Shown in pieces: positions 16,504 to 25,525 of a stretch of 64,000 bases of DNA (its first letter is position 1; the number at the start of each line of letters is the position of its first letter). The DNA comes from CAKZML01 sp963823435 (GTDB taxonomy: Bacteria > Pseudomonadota > Gammaproteobacteria > Steroidobacterales > BM003): the NCBI GenBank assembly GCA_963823435.1, contig CAWGLN010000001.1, positions 868,001 to 932,000 of the forward strand, given 5' to 3'. The notes below the pieces were generated by a model that was given only the letters and a program-made list of their open reading frames with translations, did not search any database and was not told where the DNA came from. The position numbers and the translations under genes are program-made.

Positions 16504-17958
16504 CTAGCGGCGCCAGAAAGTGGGTGTGAACAATACGAAAAGGGTAAAGATTTCCAACCTGCCTAACAACATTGCGGCGATGCAAATCCACTTGGCTGCG
16601 TCGCTTACGCTGCGAAAATTTCCGGCCACGTCACCCAGGCCCGGTCCGAGGTTGTTCAGTGTCGCGCTGATGGCAGCAAAGGCCGTTACCTGGTCCAGGC
16701 CGGTAACCATGAGCAGGAGCATCATGAGCGCAAAAAGCACGATGTACACAGAGAAGAAACCCCAGACAGCCTCAACAATACGCAGCGGCACGGCCTTCTG
16801 GCCAAGCTTGATCGGAATCTCGGCACTGGGGTGCACCAGGCGAAAAATCTCACGCATGCCCTGCTTGTAAATCAGCAACCACCTGACCACTTTCATGCCG
16901 CCGCCAGTGGAACCAGCGCAACCACCGATAAAGCTGGAGAGCAGGAGTAATACCGGGAGCCCAACCGGCCAATGCACGTATTCGGTGGTGGTGAAGCCGG
17001 TAGTGGTGGAAATGGACACGGCCTGGAACAAGCCATGCACGATGGTATCAGCTGGATTGTCGTATTCCCTGGCCCACAGCAGGATGAGTATGGTCACGAC
17101 TACCAGACCCAGCTGAAGTCCCAGGTAGGCACGAAACTCCGGGTCCATAAAATAATGCCGAAGGCTGCGCTTTTCCCAGGCATAGAAATGCAGGGCAAAG
17201 TTGGCTCCTGAAACAAACATGAAAAACACGGCGATCAAATGAATTGTGTGACTGCCGAAGTAGCCCATGCTGGCGTCGTGGGTAGAGAAGCCCCCGATGG
17301 CCACAGTGCTGAAGCTGTGCCCAATGGCGTCGAACAGCTCCATACCCGCACCCCAGTAGGCCAGGGCACAGGCAATGGTCAGCGCAAGGTAAATCTGCCA
17401 CAGGCGATTGGCCGTCTGGCTGATACGTGGGGCGATACGGGTATCCTTCGCCGGCCCGGGTGTTTCGGCCTTGTAAAGCTGCATGCCACCTACGCCCAGC
17501 ATCGGCAGCACAGCCACGGCCAGCACGATGATTCCCATGCCGCCCAGCCACTGAAGTTGCTGACGATAATAAAGTATGGATTTCGAGGGAGGTAGTCGAG
17601 ATTGATCAACACGGTAGCACCGGTAGTGGTAAGCCCGGCGATGGATTCGAACACGGCATCAACCAGGGACATGTTCAGCACCCCTGCGCTCAACAGGGGC
17701 ACGGCACCGGCAAATCCCAGCGCGACCCAGAACAAAGCCACGACCAGGAAACCGTCTCGTAATCGCAGGCTCACCTTGTAATTGCGTAGCGGGAAGTAGA
17801 TCAGGAAGCCCAGTACAAAAAGCCCGCCCGCGGAATACAGGAAATTTGACCGTCTGACCGTCTTCGTAAAAGGTGGCGACCCCGGCCGGGGGCAGCATGA
17901 ATATGCTGAAGGCCATGAGCAAACGACCGAAAATTCTTGTGACGGCGCCTAGATGCAT
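16504..17958 (-). pseudogene. trkH: Trk potassium uptake protein TrkH, frameshifted twice
   Basis: Membrane subunit of the Trk K+ uptake system. The underlying protein is complete in three frames: N-terminus MHLGAVTRIFGRLLMAFSIF with PPAGVATFYEDGQ; a middle part with LYSAGGLFVLGFLIYFPLRN, GFAGAVPLLSAG and ESIAGLTTTGATV (first selectivity-filter loop); then LQWLGGMGIIVLAVAVLPML to the C-terminus with SISTTTGFTTTEY, GGCAGSTGGGMKVVRW and ATLNNLGPGLG (further filter loops). Two shifts are needed: one extra base near 17842-17844 (a three-base homopolymer) and one missing base near 17581-17583 (another). They compensate. Start ATG 17958 fits family length. It lies 68 bases downstream of trkA in one transcription unit. 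A working gene with two sequence errors is the likelier reading. Confidence 0.85.
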
Positions 17959-18026
17959 GTCCCGAAAGGACTCCCTACTTGGCAACGCTGGATCCGACCT
18001 GAACGGTAAGGTTCATGGCCAGACGA

Positions 18027-19406
18027 TTACAGATAGCTGATGCCAACCTGAAAAAGTTGCTCAACTTTCTTCAGAGCCCGCTTGCGCTCCGTTATAAACA
18101 GAATTACGTGATCATCGGCTTGAATTACCGTGTCATGATGGGCCATCAGGACCTGGTCGCCGCGTACGATGGCCGCGATGTCGGCGCCCCGCGGAAGCTT
18201 GATGTCTTCGATCATCCGGCCTACCACCTTGGACGTTTTCTCGTCGCCGTGGGCAATGGCTTCAATTGCTTCGGCGCTGCCGGTGCGTAAGGAATGCACC
18301 CGCACGACGTCACCGCGCCTCAAGTGCGTGAGCAATGCGCCTATGGTGATTTCCTGCGGCGATATAGCTATGTCTATGCTGCCTTGTTCCACCAGGGCCG
18401 CATAGGAGGGTCGATTAATAAGAGCCATTACTTTGTGCGCACCCAGGCTCTTGGCCAACATGGCTGAGAGAATGTTGGCCTCCTCGGCATTGGTAAGAGC
18501 GACAAACACGTCGGCGTTATCGATATTTTCCTCAAGCAACAATTCTTCATCGGCTGCGTCACCGCACAGCACCACGCTGTTGTTGAGCAGCTCGGAAATC
18601 TTGCGCGCCCGCTCGGGATTGCGTTCGATGATGCGCACGTGATTGGTTTGCTCCAATGCCTTGGCCAGCTGGAAGCCGATGTTGCCACCCCCGGCAATGA
18701 ACACCCGGCGTACCGGGTCCTCAAGTTTTCGCATCTCGCTCATGACCGCGCGAATATCCTGGCGCGCAGCGATAAAGAACACCTCGTCACCGTCCTCGAT
18801 GACCGTGTCACCGCTGGGCTTAACGCTTTTGCCATCACGGTAAATCGCTGCCACGCGACTATCCACATCCGGAATATGCTGACGCAATGCCCGTATCTGC
18901 TGGCCTACCAGCAGGCCACCCTTGCGCGCCCTCAGACCCACCAGGCGTACCCGGCCGTTGGCAAACTCCAGGGCCTGCGTGGCCCCCGGATATTTAATCA
19001 ACTGCTCCACGTATTCACATACCAGATGCTCGGGACTGATGCGCACATCCACCGGCATGGCGTCCCGGCCAAACAATTCCTTGTGACTGAGGTAGGCGCC
19101 CGAGCGAATGCGGGCGATTTTTGTGGGTGTATGAAACAGGGTATATGCAACCTGACAGGCAACAATATTTACTTCGTCACTGTCGGTCAGGGCAATGATC
19201 ATATCGGCGTCGGCGGCGCCTGCTCTTTCCAGCACATCCGGATGCGAGGCTTCGCCCTGCACCGTGCGAATATCCAGACGGTCCTGCAGTTCCCGGAGGA
19301 CATCGCCGTCCAGGTCCACGACGGTTACATCGTTGGATTCATCCTTGGCAAGATTGTGCGCGGCGGTGGAGCCAACCTGGCCGGCTCCGAGGATGAGTAT
19401 GTTCAT
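18027..19406 (-). CDS. trkA: Trk system potassium uptake protein TrkA
   Basis: A 459-aa cytoplasmic regulator of TrkH. Two tandem NAD-binding RCK domains are visible: ILGAGQVGSTAAHNLA at residues 4-19 with VVDLDGDVLRELQDRLDIRT, and IAGGGNIGFQLAKALEQ at about 235 with RIIERNPERARKISELL. Each is followed by a TrkA_C domain. Length matches E. coli TrkA (458). It is the first gene of a minus-strand run trkA-trkH-TPR-LOG-dctQ-dctM. With TrkH it controls K+ uptake according to nucleotide binding. Confidence 0.95.
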   Translation of the reverse strand: MNILILGAGQVGSTAAHNLAKDESNDVTVVDLDGDVLRELQDRLDIRTVQGEASHPDVLERAGAADADMIIALTDSDEVNIVACQVAYTLFHTPTKIARIRSGAYLSHKELFGRDAMPVDVRISPEHLVCEYVEQLIKYPGATQALEFANGRVRLVGLRARKGGLLVGQQIRALRQHIPDVDSRVAAIYRDGKSVKPSGDTVIEDGDEVFFIAARQDIRAVMSEMRKLEDPVRRVFIAGGGNIGFQLAKALEQTNHVRIIERNPERARKISELLNNSVVLCGDAADEELLLEENIDNADVFVALTNAEEANILSAMLAKSLGAHKVMALINRPSYAALVEQGSIDIAISPQEITIGALLTHLRRGDVVRVHSLRTGSAEAIEAIAHGDEKTSKVVGRMIEDIKLPRGADIAAIVRGDQVLMAHHDTVIQADDHVILFITERKRALKKVEQLFQVGISYL

Positions 19407-19590
19407 AGTGTTTTCTCGGCCTGCATGCTGGGGTCATCCAATTTCGGGCCCAAACGCACGGTAGCATATGTTTCCGCCGGGCTGGAGTATCCCGGGCCTT
19501 TCCGGTGACCATAACCCCGGCCATCGCTTCTTGTTCACTACCGGGAATTGTACTCCAACTGAACCCACGGGAGCCCGCTCCTGCCTGCTG

Positions 19591-21750
19591 CTACAGTGGC
19601 ACCAGATTGGCATAGGCCATGACCAGCCACTTGCTTCCGGCGTGCTCGAAATTTACTTGTACCCTTGCCTGGGCCCCCTGGCCTTCGTAATTCAGGATCA
19701 CCCCGTCTCCGAACTTGCTGTGCCTGACGCGCTGGCCCAGTCTCACCCCGGCCGGAGCCGGTTCCTGGCTCGCAAAACGGCCTGCCTGCAATGGCCTGCT
19801 GACCTTGACCTGGGGTCTGATTTCCTCGATCAGTTCCCGGGGGAATTCATGCAAAAATCGCGAGGGGATGCCGAAAGTATCCACGCCGTGCAGGCGTCTC
19901 TGCTCAGCGTAGGTCAGGTAGAGATGTTGCATGGCCCGGGTGGCGCCCACGTAGCAAAGACGACGCTCTTCTTCCAGGCCGTTAAGGTCGTTGAGGGAGC
20001 GCTGATGGGGAAACAGACCGTCTTCCATGCCGCAAATAAAAACCATCGGAAATTCCAGCCCCTTGGCCGAGTGCATGGTCATCATTTGCACACAGTCTTC
20101 CCAGGCATCGGCCTGCCCCTCGCCGGCTTCCAGCGCCGCATGGGACAGGAAGGCCGCCATCGGACTCATCTCGACCTCCGGATCAGTATCCGGTTCGAAG
20201 CCCCGTGCCGCACTGACCAGTTCCTCGAGATTCTCTATACGGGCTTCGCCGCGCTCGCCTTTTTCCTTCTTGCAGTGTTCTATCAGCCCGGTGACCTGGA
20301 TGACCCGGTCTATCTGCTCGTGCAGATCCAGATTGCCAACTTGCTGGTCGAGGTCCTCGATAAGTCGCAGGAAATCACTCACCGCCCTGGCGGCCCGACC
20401 GCCCAGACCATCGGCAATACAGGCACCGGCGGCTTCCCACATGCTGGTGGCGTTGTCCCGGGCGTACTGACGAATGATCTCAACCGTGCGAGAGCCTATC
20501 CCCCGGGTGGGTGTATTGATAACCCGTTCAATCGAGGGGTCATCCCCGCGATTTTCGAGTAGACGCAGGTAGGCAAGGGCATCCTTGATTTCCGCGCGTT
20601 CGAAAAAACGCAGACCGCCATATACGCGATAAGGCATCCGGGCATTAAGAAAAGCTTCTTCAAGCACCCTGGATTGGGCGTTGGAGCGATACAGTACGGC
20701 AACTTCGCTGCGGGTGTTGCCCTGGGCAACCCAGTCCTTGATGCGGCTGGTTACAAAATCCGCTTCGTCACGCTCGTTAAAGGCGGAGTACACCCGTATC
20801 GGGTCGCCCTCCGCGTCACTGGTCCAGAGGTTTTTACCCAGGCGGGAGCTGTTGTTCGCAATCAGCGCGTTGGCGGCTGCCAGGATATTGCCGGTAGAGC
20901 GGTAATTTTGTTCCAGGCGCACGGTGCGAGTGCCGGGAAAATCTCTCTCGAACTGGTGAATATGCTCGATGCGCGCGCCGCGCCAACCATAGATGGACTG
21001 GTCATCGTCACCCACCACGAAGGGCTTGCCATGCTTGCCGGCAAGCAGTCGCAGCCAGGCGTACTGAATACGGTTGGTATCCTGGAATTCGTCCACCAGA
21101 AGGTGCCGGAAGCGGTTCTGGTAATGCGCCAGCAAGCTTTCGTCCTTGAGCCATAATTCATGGGCGCGCAGGAGCAGCTCGGCGAAGTCCACTACCCCGG
21201 CCCGGTCGCAGGCCTTCTGGTAGGCAGAGTACAGGGCCACCAGCTGCTGACGCATCGGATCATTTTCGGCGTCGATATGTTCCGGTCGCAAGCCCTCGTC
21301 TTTCTGGGCATTGATAAACCACTGCACGTCCTTCGGTGGCCAGCGGGTGTCGTCTATCTCCAGGCTCTTGAGCATGCGCCGTATCATGCGGTACTGGTCT
21401 TCCGAGTCCAGGATCTGGAAGCTCTGTGGCAGGCCGGCCTCGCGCCAGTGTATGCGCAGGAGACGGTGCGCCAGGCCATGGAAAGTACCAATCCACAAGG
21501 TCGACGAGGGTGTTTCAAGCAGGGTTTCGATACGCGAGCGCATTTCCCTGGCGGCCTTGTTGGTAAAGGTCACCGCCAGGATGCCGTGAGGAGACACGTT
21601 TTCCACTTGCACCAGCCACGCGATGCGATGCACCAGCACGCGGGTTTTCCCGCTGCCGGCCCCGGCCAGGACCAGCAGGGAATCGGCGGGTGCAGTGACA
21701 GCCTCGCGCTGGGCCTCGTTGAGGCCTTCAATAATCGGGGTTACATCCAT
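19591..21750 (-). CDS. uvrD: DNA helicase II, UvrD
   Basis: A 719-aa superfamily-1 3'-5' DNA helicase acting in nucleotide excision and mismatch repair. Motifs in order: LNEAQREAVTAP (Q motif, residues 10-21), AGAGSGKTRVL (Walker A, 29-39), AVTFTNKAAREMR (Ia), LLVDEFQDTN (II, about 218-227), VGDDDQSIYGWRGA (III), RLEQNYRST (IV), MTMHSAKGLEF (V) and VGATRAMQHLYLTYA (VI). Length equals E. coli UvrD (720). The C-terminal 45 residues form the tudor-like domain (GQRVRHSKFGDGVILNYEG). It stands alone, upstream of trkA by 184 bases. Confidence 0.95.
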   Translation of the reverse strand: MDVTPIIEGLNEAQREAVTAPADSLLVLAGAGSGKTRVLVHRIAWLVQVENVSPHGILAVTFTNKAAREMRSRIETLLETPSSTLWIGTFHGLAHRLLRIHWREAGLPQSFQILDSEDQYRMIRRMLKSLEIDDTRWPPKDVQWFINAQKDEGLRPEHIDAENDPMRQQLVALYSAYQKACDRAGVVDFAELLLRAHELWLKDESLLAHYQNRFRHLLVDEFQDTNRIQYAWLRLLAGKHGKPFVVGDDDQSIYGWRGARIEHIHQFERDFPGTRTVRLEQNYRSTGNILAAANALIANNSSRLGKNLWTSDAEGDPIRVYSAFNERDEADFVTSRIKDWVAQGNTRSEVAVLYRSNAQSRVLEEAFLNARMPYRVYGGLRFFERAEIKDALAYLRLLENRGDDPSIERVINTPTRGIGSRTVEIIRQYARDNATSMWEAAGACIADGLGGRAARAVSDFLRLIEDLDQQVGNLDLHEQIDRVIQVTGLIEHCKKEKGERGEARIENLEELVSAARGFEPDTDPEVEMSPMAAFLSHAALEAGEGQADAWEDCVQMMTMHSAKGLEFPMVFICGMEDGLFPHQRSLNDLNGLEEERRLCYVGATRAMQHLYLTYAEQRRLHGVDTFGIPSRFLHEFPRELIEEIRPQVKVSRPLQAGRFASQEPAPAGVRLGQRVRHSKFGDGVILNYEGQGAQARVQVNFEHAGSKWLVMAYANLVPL

Positions 21751-21919
21751 ATCGGGGTGAGCATTCTATCCTGGAGGTCAGAGGGTCAAGGATGCCAGAT
21801 CGCGTCGGCTCCTGCCCACACTGTACCGGGTCTGGACCGGCACTCGGGAGCCTCTAATCGATTCATGAACGTGTATCTTGCGTCTAAAAGCCCCAGCTTC
21901 TGCGTTGCCAATCTTCGCG

Positions 21920-21970
21920 GTAGGGTGCGTTCTACGCACCATTCTATACGGTGCACAGAGTGCACCCTAC
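21920..21970. repeat. Compound palindromic (REP/MITE-like) element
   Basis: The arms GTAGGGTGC (21920-21928) and GCACCCTAC (21962-21970) form an outer inverted repeat. Inside are two perfect hairpins: GGTGCGT-TCT-ACGCACC (21924-21940) and GGTGCAC-AGA-GTGCACC (21950-21966). The folded form would be a cruciform with two side arms. It lies in the 290-base gap between uvrD and cyoE, where no gene is seen. Its build resembles short extragenic palindromic repeats that recur in proteobacterial genomes; only one copy is in this window. Confidence 0.65.
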
Positions 21971-22041
21971 GTTCGACTGTCGCCTTGAATCTGATTCTTT
22001 TCGCTCACAATCTACTAGGCCCAGAGTAAATCAGAGGCTCC

Positions 22042-22923
22042 CTAAAATTTTATCGGCAGGTAATGGTCTACCAGCAAGAACGCAAACAGCCCCATCAGGT
22101 AGGTGGTCGAGTAGGCAAAGGTTTTCATGGGCAGGTCGGGTCTGTCACTGGTCTTCAAGGCTATGGCGAAATACAGAAAGCCAAAACCGAGCGCCAGTGC
22201 GCCAAGCAGGTATATCAAACCGCACATGCCGGTCAGGTAGGGCAGTAAGGACACCAGTAACAACAGGATGGTGTACAGCAGGATATGCAGGCGCGTGAAT
22301 TTATTGCCGTGGGTTACCGGCAACATGGGAATACCCACCCGGGCGTAATCATCCCTGCGCGCAATGGCCAGGGCCCAGAAGTGGGGCGGTGTCCAGACGA
22401 AGATAATCAGGACCAGCAGCAACGCATTGGCGTCCACCGAGTTGGTCACCGCGGTCCAGCCCAGCAGCGGCGGGGCGGCGCCGGATACGCCACCGATCAC
22501 GATGTTCTGGGGTGAGGCATGTTTGAGCCACAACGTGTAAATGAACGCATAGCCTATCAGCGAGGCGAAGGTCAGCACCGCGGTAAGCGGGTTGATGGTC
22601 AGCCACAGCAGCAAGACCGAGGCCAGACCCAGGACAAAGGCCAGCACGATGGCCTCGCGCACAGACACCTTGCCGGTGGGTAGCGGGCGGCGCTTGGTGC
22701 GGCCCATACGCGCATCCAGGTGATATTCCAGCAGTTGATTAATGGCTGCGGCCGAGGCGGCAGCAAAGCCTATGCCCAGGGTTCCGAGGATCAGCGTGTC
22801 CAGGGGCACCATTCCCGGCGTCGCCAGGAACATACCCACCACGGCGGTAAACACGATCAAGGCCACGACCTTGGGCTTGGTCAGTTCATAGTAATCCCGG
22901 AAACGGTTGGACTGGGCAGTCAT
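22042..22923 (-). CDS. cyoE: Protoheme IX farnesyltransferase (heme O synthase)
   Basis: A 293-aa UbiA-superfamily membrane enzyme that attaches a farnesyl group to heme b, giving heme O. The allylic-pyrophosphate site is visible as NQLLEYHLDARMGRTKRRPL (about residues 62-81), where the usual second Asp is Glu, and the start DYYELTKPKVVALIVFTAVV is family-typical. About seven to nine helices follow. It is last in the SURF1-Sco-like-cyoE run, 49 bases after the Sco-like gene. Heme A synthase (CtaA), commonly just upstream in relatives, is absent here. Confidence 0.93.
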   Translation of the reverse strand: MTAQSNRFRDYYELTKPKVVALIVFTAVVGMFLATPGMVPLDTLILGTLGIGFAAASAAAINQLLEYHLDARMGRTKRRPLPTGKVSVREAIVLAFVLGLASVLLLWLTINPLTAVLTFASLIGYAFIYTLWLKHASPQNIVIGGVSGAAPPLLGWTAVTNSVDANALLLVLIIFVWTPPHFWALAIARRDDYARVGIPMLPVTHGNKFTRLHILLYTILLLLVSLLPYLTGMCGLIYLLGALALGFGFLYFAIALKTSDRPDLPMKTFAYSTTYLMGLFAFLLVDHYLPIKF

Positions 22924-22972
22924 ATATTCACTCGGGTAATTCAGCTACCGCCGCTGGCAAGTTGCGCTGGCG

Positions 22973-23578
22973 CTAGCCAATGTGGGACAGCTTGAGCAGT
23001 TTTTTCAGGTCGGTCAGGATACCCTTGGGTTCGCTGCGGGACCCGTAACTCATCATCAGGTTACCCAGGGGATCAACCAGGTAGATCCTGCCGGAAACCA
23101 GGGGATCGGCTTGCTCATAGCCGGGCAGGACCTCGATAAAGGTGGTCCTGTCGGCTCCATCCAGCCAGGCGGTGATCAGGTCCGGGTGCTCCTGGCCCAG
23201 GTCGCGTATTTCGCAACAGGGGCTGTTCACCAGGAATACCCGCTGTACCCGGTCCATGTCCTTACCCAAAGCCGTGCGAATCTGGCGCGTATTGTACAGT
23301 GCGTCCACGCAAGCGGTGTCACAGTCCCAGCCATCGATATAAAGCAGGGTCCACATGCCCCGCAGATCTTCCCGGGTGAGTTCGCTACCCTCGGGCGCCG
23401 GGAAACTGAATTCGGGCAGAGGACTGGCCGGATACACCAGATCTCCATGTTCGGTCTGTCCCGCGGGACGCCAGCCACCGGATAGATAATAGCCCCACAG
23501 GGCGATAGCCACCGGTCCGAAGAACAGCAGGGCCAGGAGCAAAAATTTCGCCCGGGAGCGTGGTTGTCGTTCAGTCAT
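22973..23578 (-). CDS. Sco-like thioredoxin-fold cytochrome oxidase assembly protein
   Basis: A 201-aa protein with one N-terminal membrane anchor (FLLLALLFFGPVAIALWGYY, about residues 12-31) and a periplasmic thioredoxin-like domain. The motif C86DTAC90 in a LLYIDGWDCDTACVDAL context resembles the copper-binding CxxxC of Sco proteins, and RIYLVDPLGNLMMSYG near the end matches the Sco beta-strand pattern; the usual C-terminal histidine ligand is not evident. Such genes sit between SURF1 and ctaA/cyoE in many gammaproteobacterial oxidase clusters, and the context supports a role in CuA delivery or redox maintenance (inference). It overlaps the end of SURF1 by eight bases. Confidence 0.7.
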   Translation of the reverse strand: MTERQPRSRAKFLLLALLFFGPVAIALWGYYLSGGWRPAGQTEHGDLVYPASPLPEFSFPAPEGSELTREDLRGMWTLLYIDGWDCDTACVDALYNTRQIRTALGKDMDRVQRVFLVNSPCCEIRDLGQEHPDLITAWLDGADRTTFIEVLPGYEQADPLVSGRIYLVDPLGNLMMSYGSRSEPKGILTDLKKLLKLSHIG

Positions 23579-24309
23579 GCATTTCTTCCTCGGGGCGGCG
23601 CAGATTCACCACCACGTAAATTATTACCAGCGCCATGGCCATGGCAAACCACTGCATGGCGTAACCCAGGTGTTTTTCCGGCGACACCAGTTGGGGTCGC
23701 CAGGCGCGCAAGAAACCATCGGGCCTGTTGGCGTCCAGAAACACGATTGTACCCAGTACCGGATAGCCCAGCATCTTCTCGACTTGCTCCCGGGTCGGGT
23801 ATAGCGCGACCCGCGGCCAACCCGATTCGTTGGTGCTGACCCCGCTCAGACGCATGGCCGGCTCGGGCAGATGGCCTGCAAGCCCGGTCACCCGCCGTCT
23901 CCATCTCCGCTACATCCAGCATGGGCAGGATTCCCCGGTTGGATTCAGCCTCGATCCAGCCGCGGTTCACCAGCACTGCCGGCTGGCCGTCGCGCAGCAA
24001 GGGTGTCAGCACCTGGTAGCCCGTGCGGCCCTCATGCATCATGGCATCCAGCAATACCTGGTGTTGGCTGTCGAATCGACCGTAAGCAGTAACCGGCGTA
24101 AACGGTCGGCTCCCGGGTTCAAGCTGGTCTACCGGCAATGCGCCCTGGTCACGAATCCCGGCCTCAAAACTCGCATACAGCGCGGCCTTTTCTTCGGCGC
24201 GGTCCAGCTGCCAGCTGCCCAGGCTGCAAGTCAGCGTCACCAGCGCCAGGGTGACCAGCGTGGGCCAAACACCGGGTTTAAATCGCCGATTGCCGAGTCG
24301 CGCAGCCAC
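23571..24309 (-). pseudogene. SURF1 family cytochrome oxidase assembly protein, frameshifted
   Basis: Membrane protein assisting heme a insertion into cytochrome oxidase subunit I. The N-terminal frame has the family anchor and TCSLGSWQLDRAEEKAALYA (about 30-49), TAYGRFDSQHQVLLDAMMH, and VLTPLLRDGQPAVLVNRGWI. The reading then moves frame at about 23892-23894 (one extra G in a GGG run, minus strand) to continue VTGLAGHLPEPAMRLSGV, PTREQVEKMLGYPVLGTIVF and HLGYAMQWFAMAMALVIIYV, the second helix. Removing one base gives a normal protein of about 245 aa. GTG 24309 is a good start, with GGAGGG nine bases upstream. Divergent from the DUF2909 gene with 43 bases between starts. Confidence 0.85.
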
Positions 24310-24352
24310 GGTATACTCACCCTCCGGTTATCAATGCGACAGGCATCGCACC

Positions 24353-24565
24353 ATGTTAAAGATTGTAATCCTGGCCCTGTTGGCGGCCATTGTCCTGAGC
24401 CTCGGCTCGGGGCTGGTGTTTCTGTACAAGGACCAGGGAGGCAGCCGTCGCCTGGTCAAGGCGCTGACCCTGCGTATCGGCTTTTCCCTGCTGCTGTTCG
24501 TGTTGCTGTTCCTGGCCTGGGCCATGGGGTGGATTGAGCCTCACGGGGCCCTGCCCCCGGCATAA
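24353..24565 (+). CDS. Twin transmembrane protein (DUF2909 type)
   Basis: A 70-aa protein with two hydrophobic helices separated by a short polar loop: VILALLAAIVLSLGSGLVFL, loop YKDQGGSRRLVKALTLR, then SLLLFVLLFLAWAMGWI. Small proteins of this kind regularly occur beside coxC and SURF1 in gammaproteobacterial oxidase clusters, so a role in oxidase assembly or stability is likely by context only. ATG 24353 is chosen because it starts the first helix; an earlier in-frame start adds unrelated residues. It faces coxC, sharing a terminator. Confidence 0.75.
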   Translation: MLKIVILALLAAIVLSLGSGLVFLYKDQGGSRRLVKALTLRIGFSLLLFVLLFLAWAMGWIEPHGALPPA

Positions 24566-24590
24566 AAAAGGCGCTGCCTGGCAGCGCCCC
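24564..24590 (-). terminator. Rho-independent terminator of coxC
   Basis: GGCGCTG, loop of five, CAGCGCC form a seven-base stem. On the minus strand it is followed by six T (A-run 24564-24569 on the plus strand), 33 bases past the coxC stop. It may also act, weakly, on the converging DUF2909 transcript. Confidence 0.8.
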
Positions 24591-24622
24591 TTCCATTCAC
24601 GCCGGGGCGTGACTACTGGCGC

Positions 24623-25492
24623 TTACAGCCAGTATACAAAGATAAACAATCCCAGCCACACGACGTCTACGAAGTGCCAATACCAGGCGGCTGCTTCAAA
24701 ACCGAAATGATGTTCCGGAAGGAAGTGACCTTTCATGGTGCGAAACCAGATTACCGTGAGCATGATTGCACCCACCGTTACGTGCATGCCGTGGAAACCG
24801 GTCAACATGTAGAAAGTTGAGCCGTAAATGCCACTGCCCAGGGTCAGGTTCAGCTCCTGGTAGGCGTGGTGATATTCATAGGCCTGCAAACCGACGAACA
24901 GGAAGCCCAGTGCGAAGGTCAGGAACAGGAAAATGTTCAGCAGGCGACGGTTACCCTCTTTGATTGCATGGTGCGCCACGGTGACCGTGGCGCCAGAGGT
25001 CAACAGGATGAGAGTGTTGAGGGCCGGAAGACCCCAGGGACTCATGACTTCGTAGTCACCGCCTACATCAGCAGGGCCGTTGGTCGGCCAGGTGCTTTGG
25101 TATTGTGACCAGTTCAGCATTTGGGTGAAAAAGTTGTTGCCCTCACCACCCAGCCACGGCACGGAGAGGCTCCGGGCGTAGAACAATGCGCCGAAGAACG
25201 CAGCGAAGAACATGACTTCCGAGAAGATGAACCAGCTCATACCCATGCGGAAGGATTTGTCCACCTGCAGGTTGTAGGCTCCGCCCTCGCTCTCGGCGAT
25301 CACATTGCCAAACCAGCCGGCCATCATGGTCACCAGGATGGCTACGCCAACCAGGAAGAGGTATTTGCCAAAGGCAGCCTCATTGAGCCAGGAAGAAGCG
25401 CCAACCATCAGCGATATGAGACCCAGCGAGCCAACAATTGGCCAGTGGCTGCCATGTGGGACGTAATACGCAGTACCTTGTTTTGCCAGCAT
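24623..25492 (-). CDS. coxC: Cytochrome c oxidase subunit III
   Basis: A 289-aa, seven-helix subunit of the aa3-type oxidase. Conserved segments: YYVPHGSHWPIVGSLGLISL at the start, FRMGMSWFIFSEVMFFAAFF in the middle (with the conserved Glu of subunit III), TLILLTSGATVTVAHHAIKE, and FYMLTGFHGMHVTVGAIMLT with AAWYWHFVDVVWLGLFIFVY at the end. Subunit III binds lipid and stabilises proton uptake into subunit I. It is the last of the coxB-coxA-small peptide-ctaG-coxC run, followed by a clear terminator. Confidence 0.95.
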   Translation of the reverse strand: MLAKQGTAYYVPHGSHWPIVGSLGLISLMVGASSWLNEAAFGKYLFLVGVAILVTMMAGWFGNVIAESEGGAYNLQVDKSFRMGMSWFIFSEVMFFAAFFGALFYARSLSVPWLGGEGNNFFTQMLNWSQYQSTWPTNGPADVGGDYEVMSPWGLPALNTLILLTSGATVTVAHHAIKEGNRRLLNIFLFLTFALGFLFVGLQAYEYHHAYQELNLTLGSGIYGSTFYMLTGFHGMHVTVGAIMLTVIWFRTMKGHFLPEHHFGFEAAAWYWHFVDVVWLGLFIFVYWL

Positions 25493-25525
25493 CGTTATTT
25501 CCGTATTTCGTTTGTTGTGAAAATC

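Noticed and set aside
16504..17958. Interpreting trkH as three separate genes
   Set aside because: The three frames join end to end into one TrkH with complete filter loops; one-base shifts explain the breaks.
21920..21970. Possible CRISPR-like repeat between uvrD and cyoE
   Set aside because: Only one unit is present, no spacers, and no cas genes nearby; it is a nested palindrome instead.
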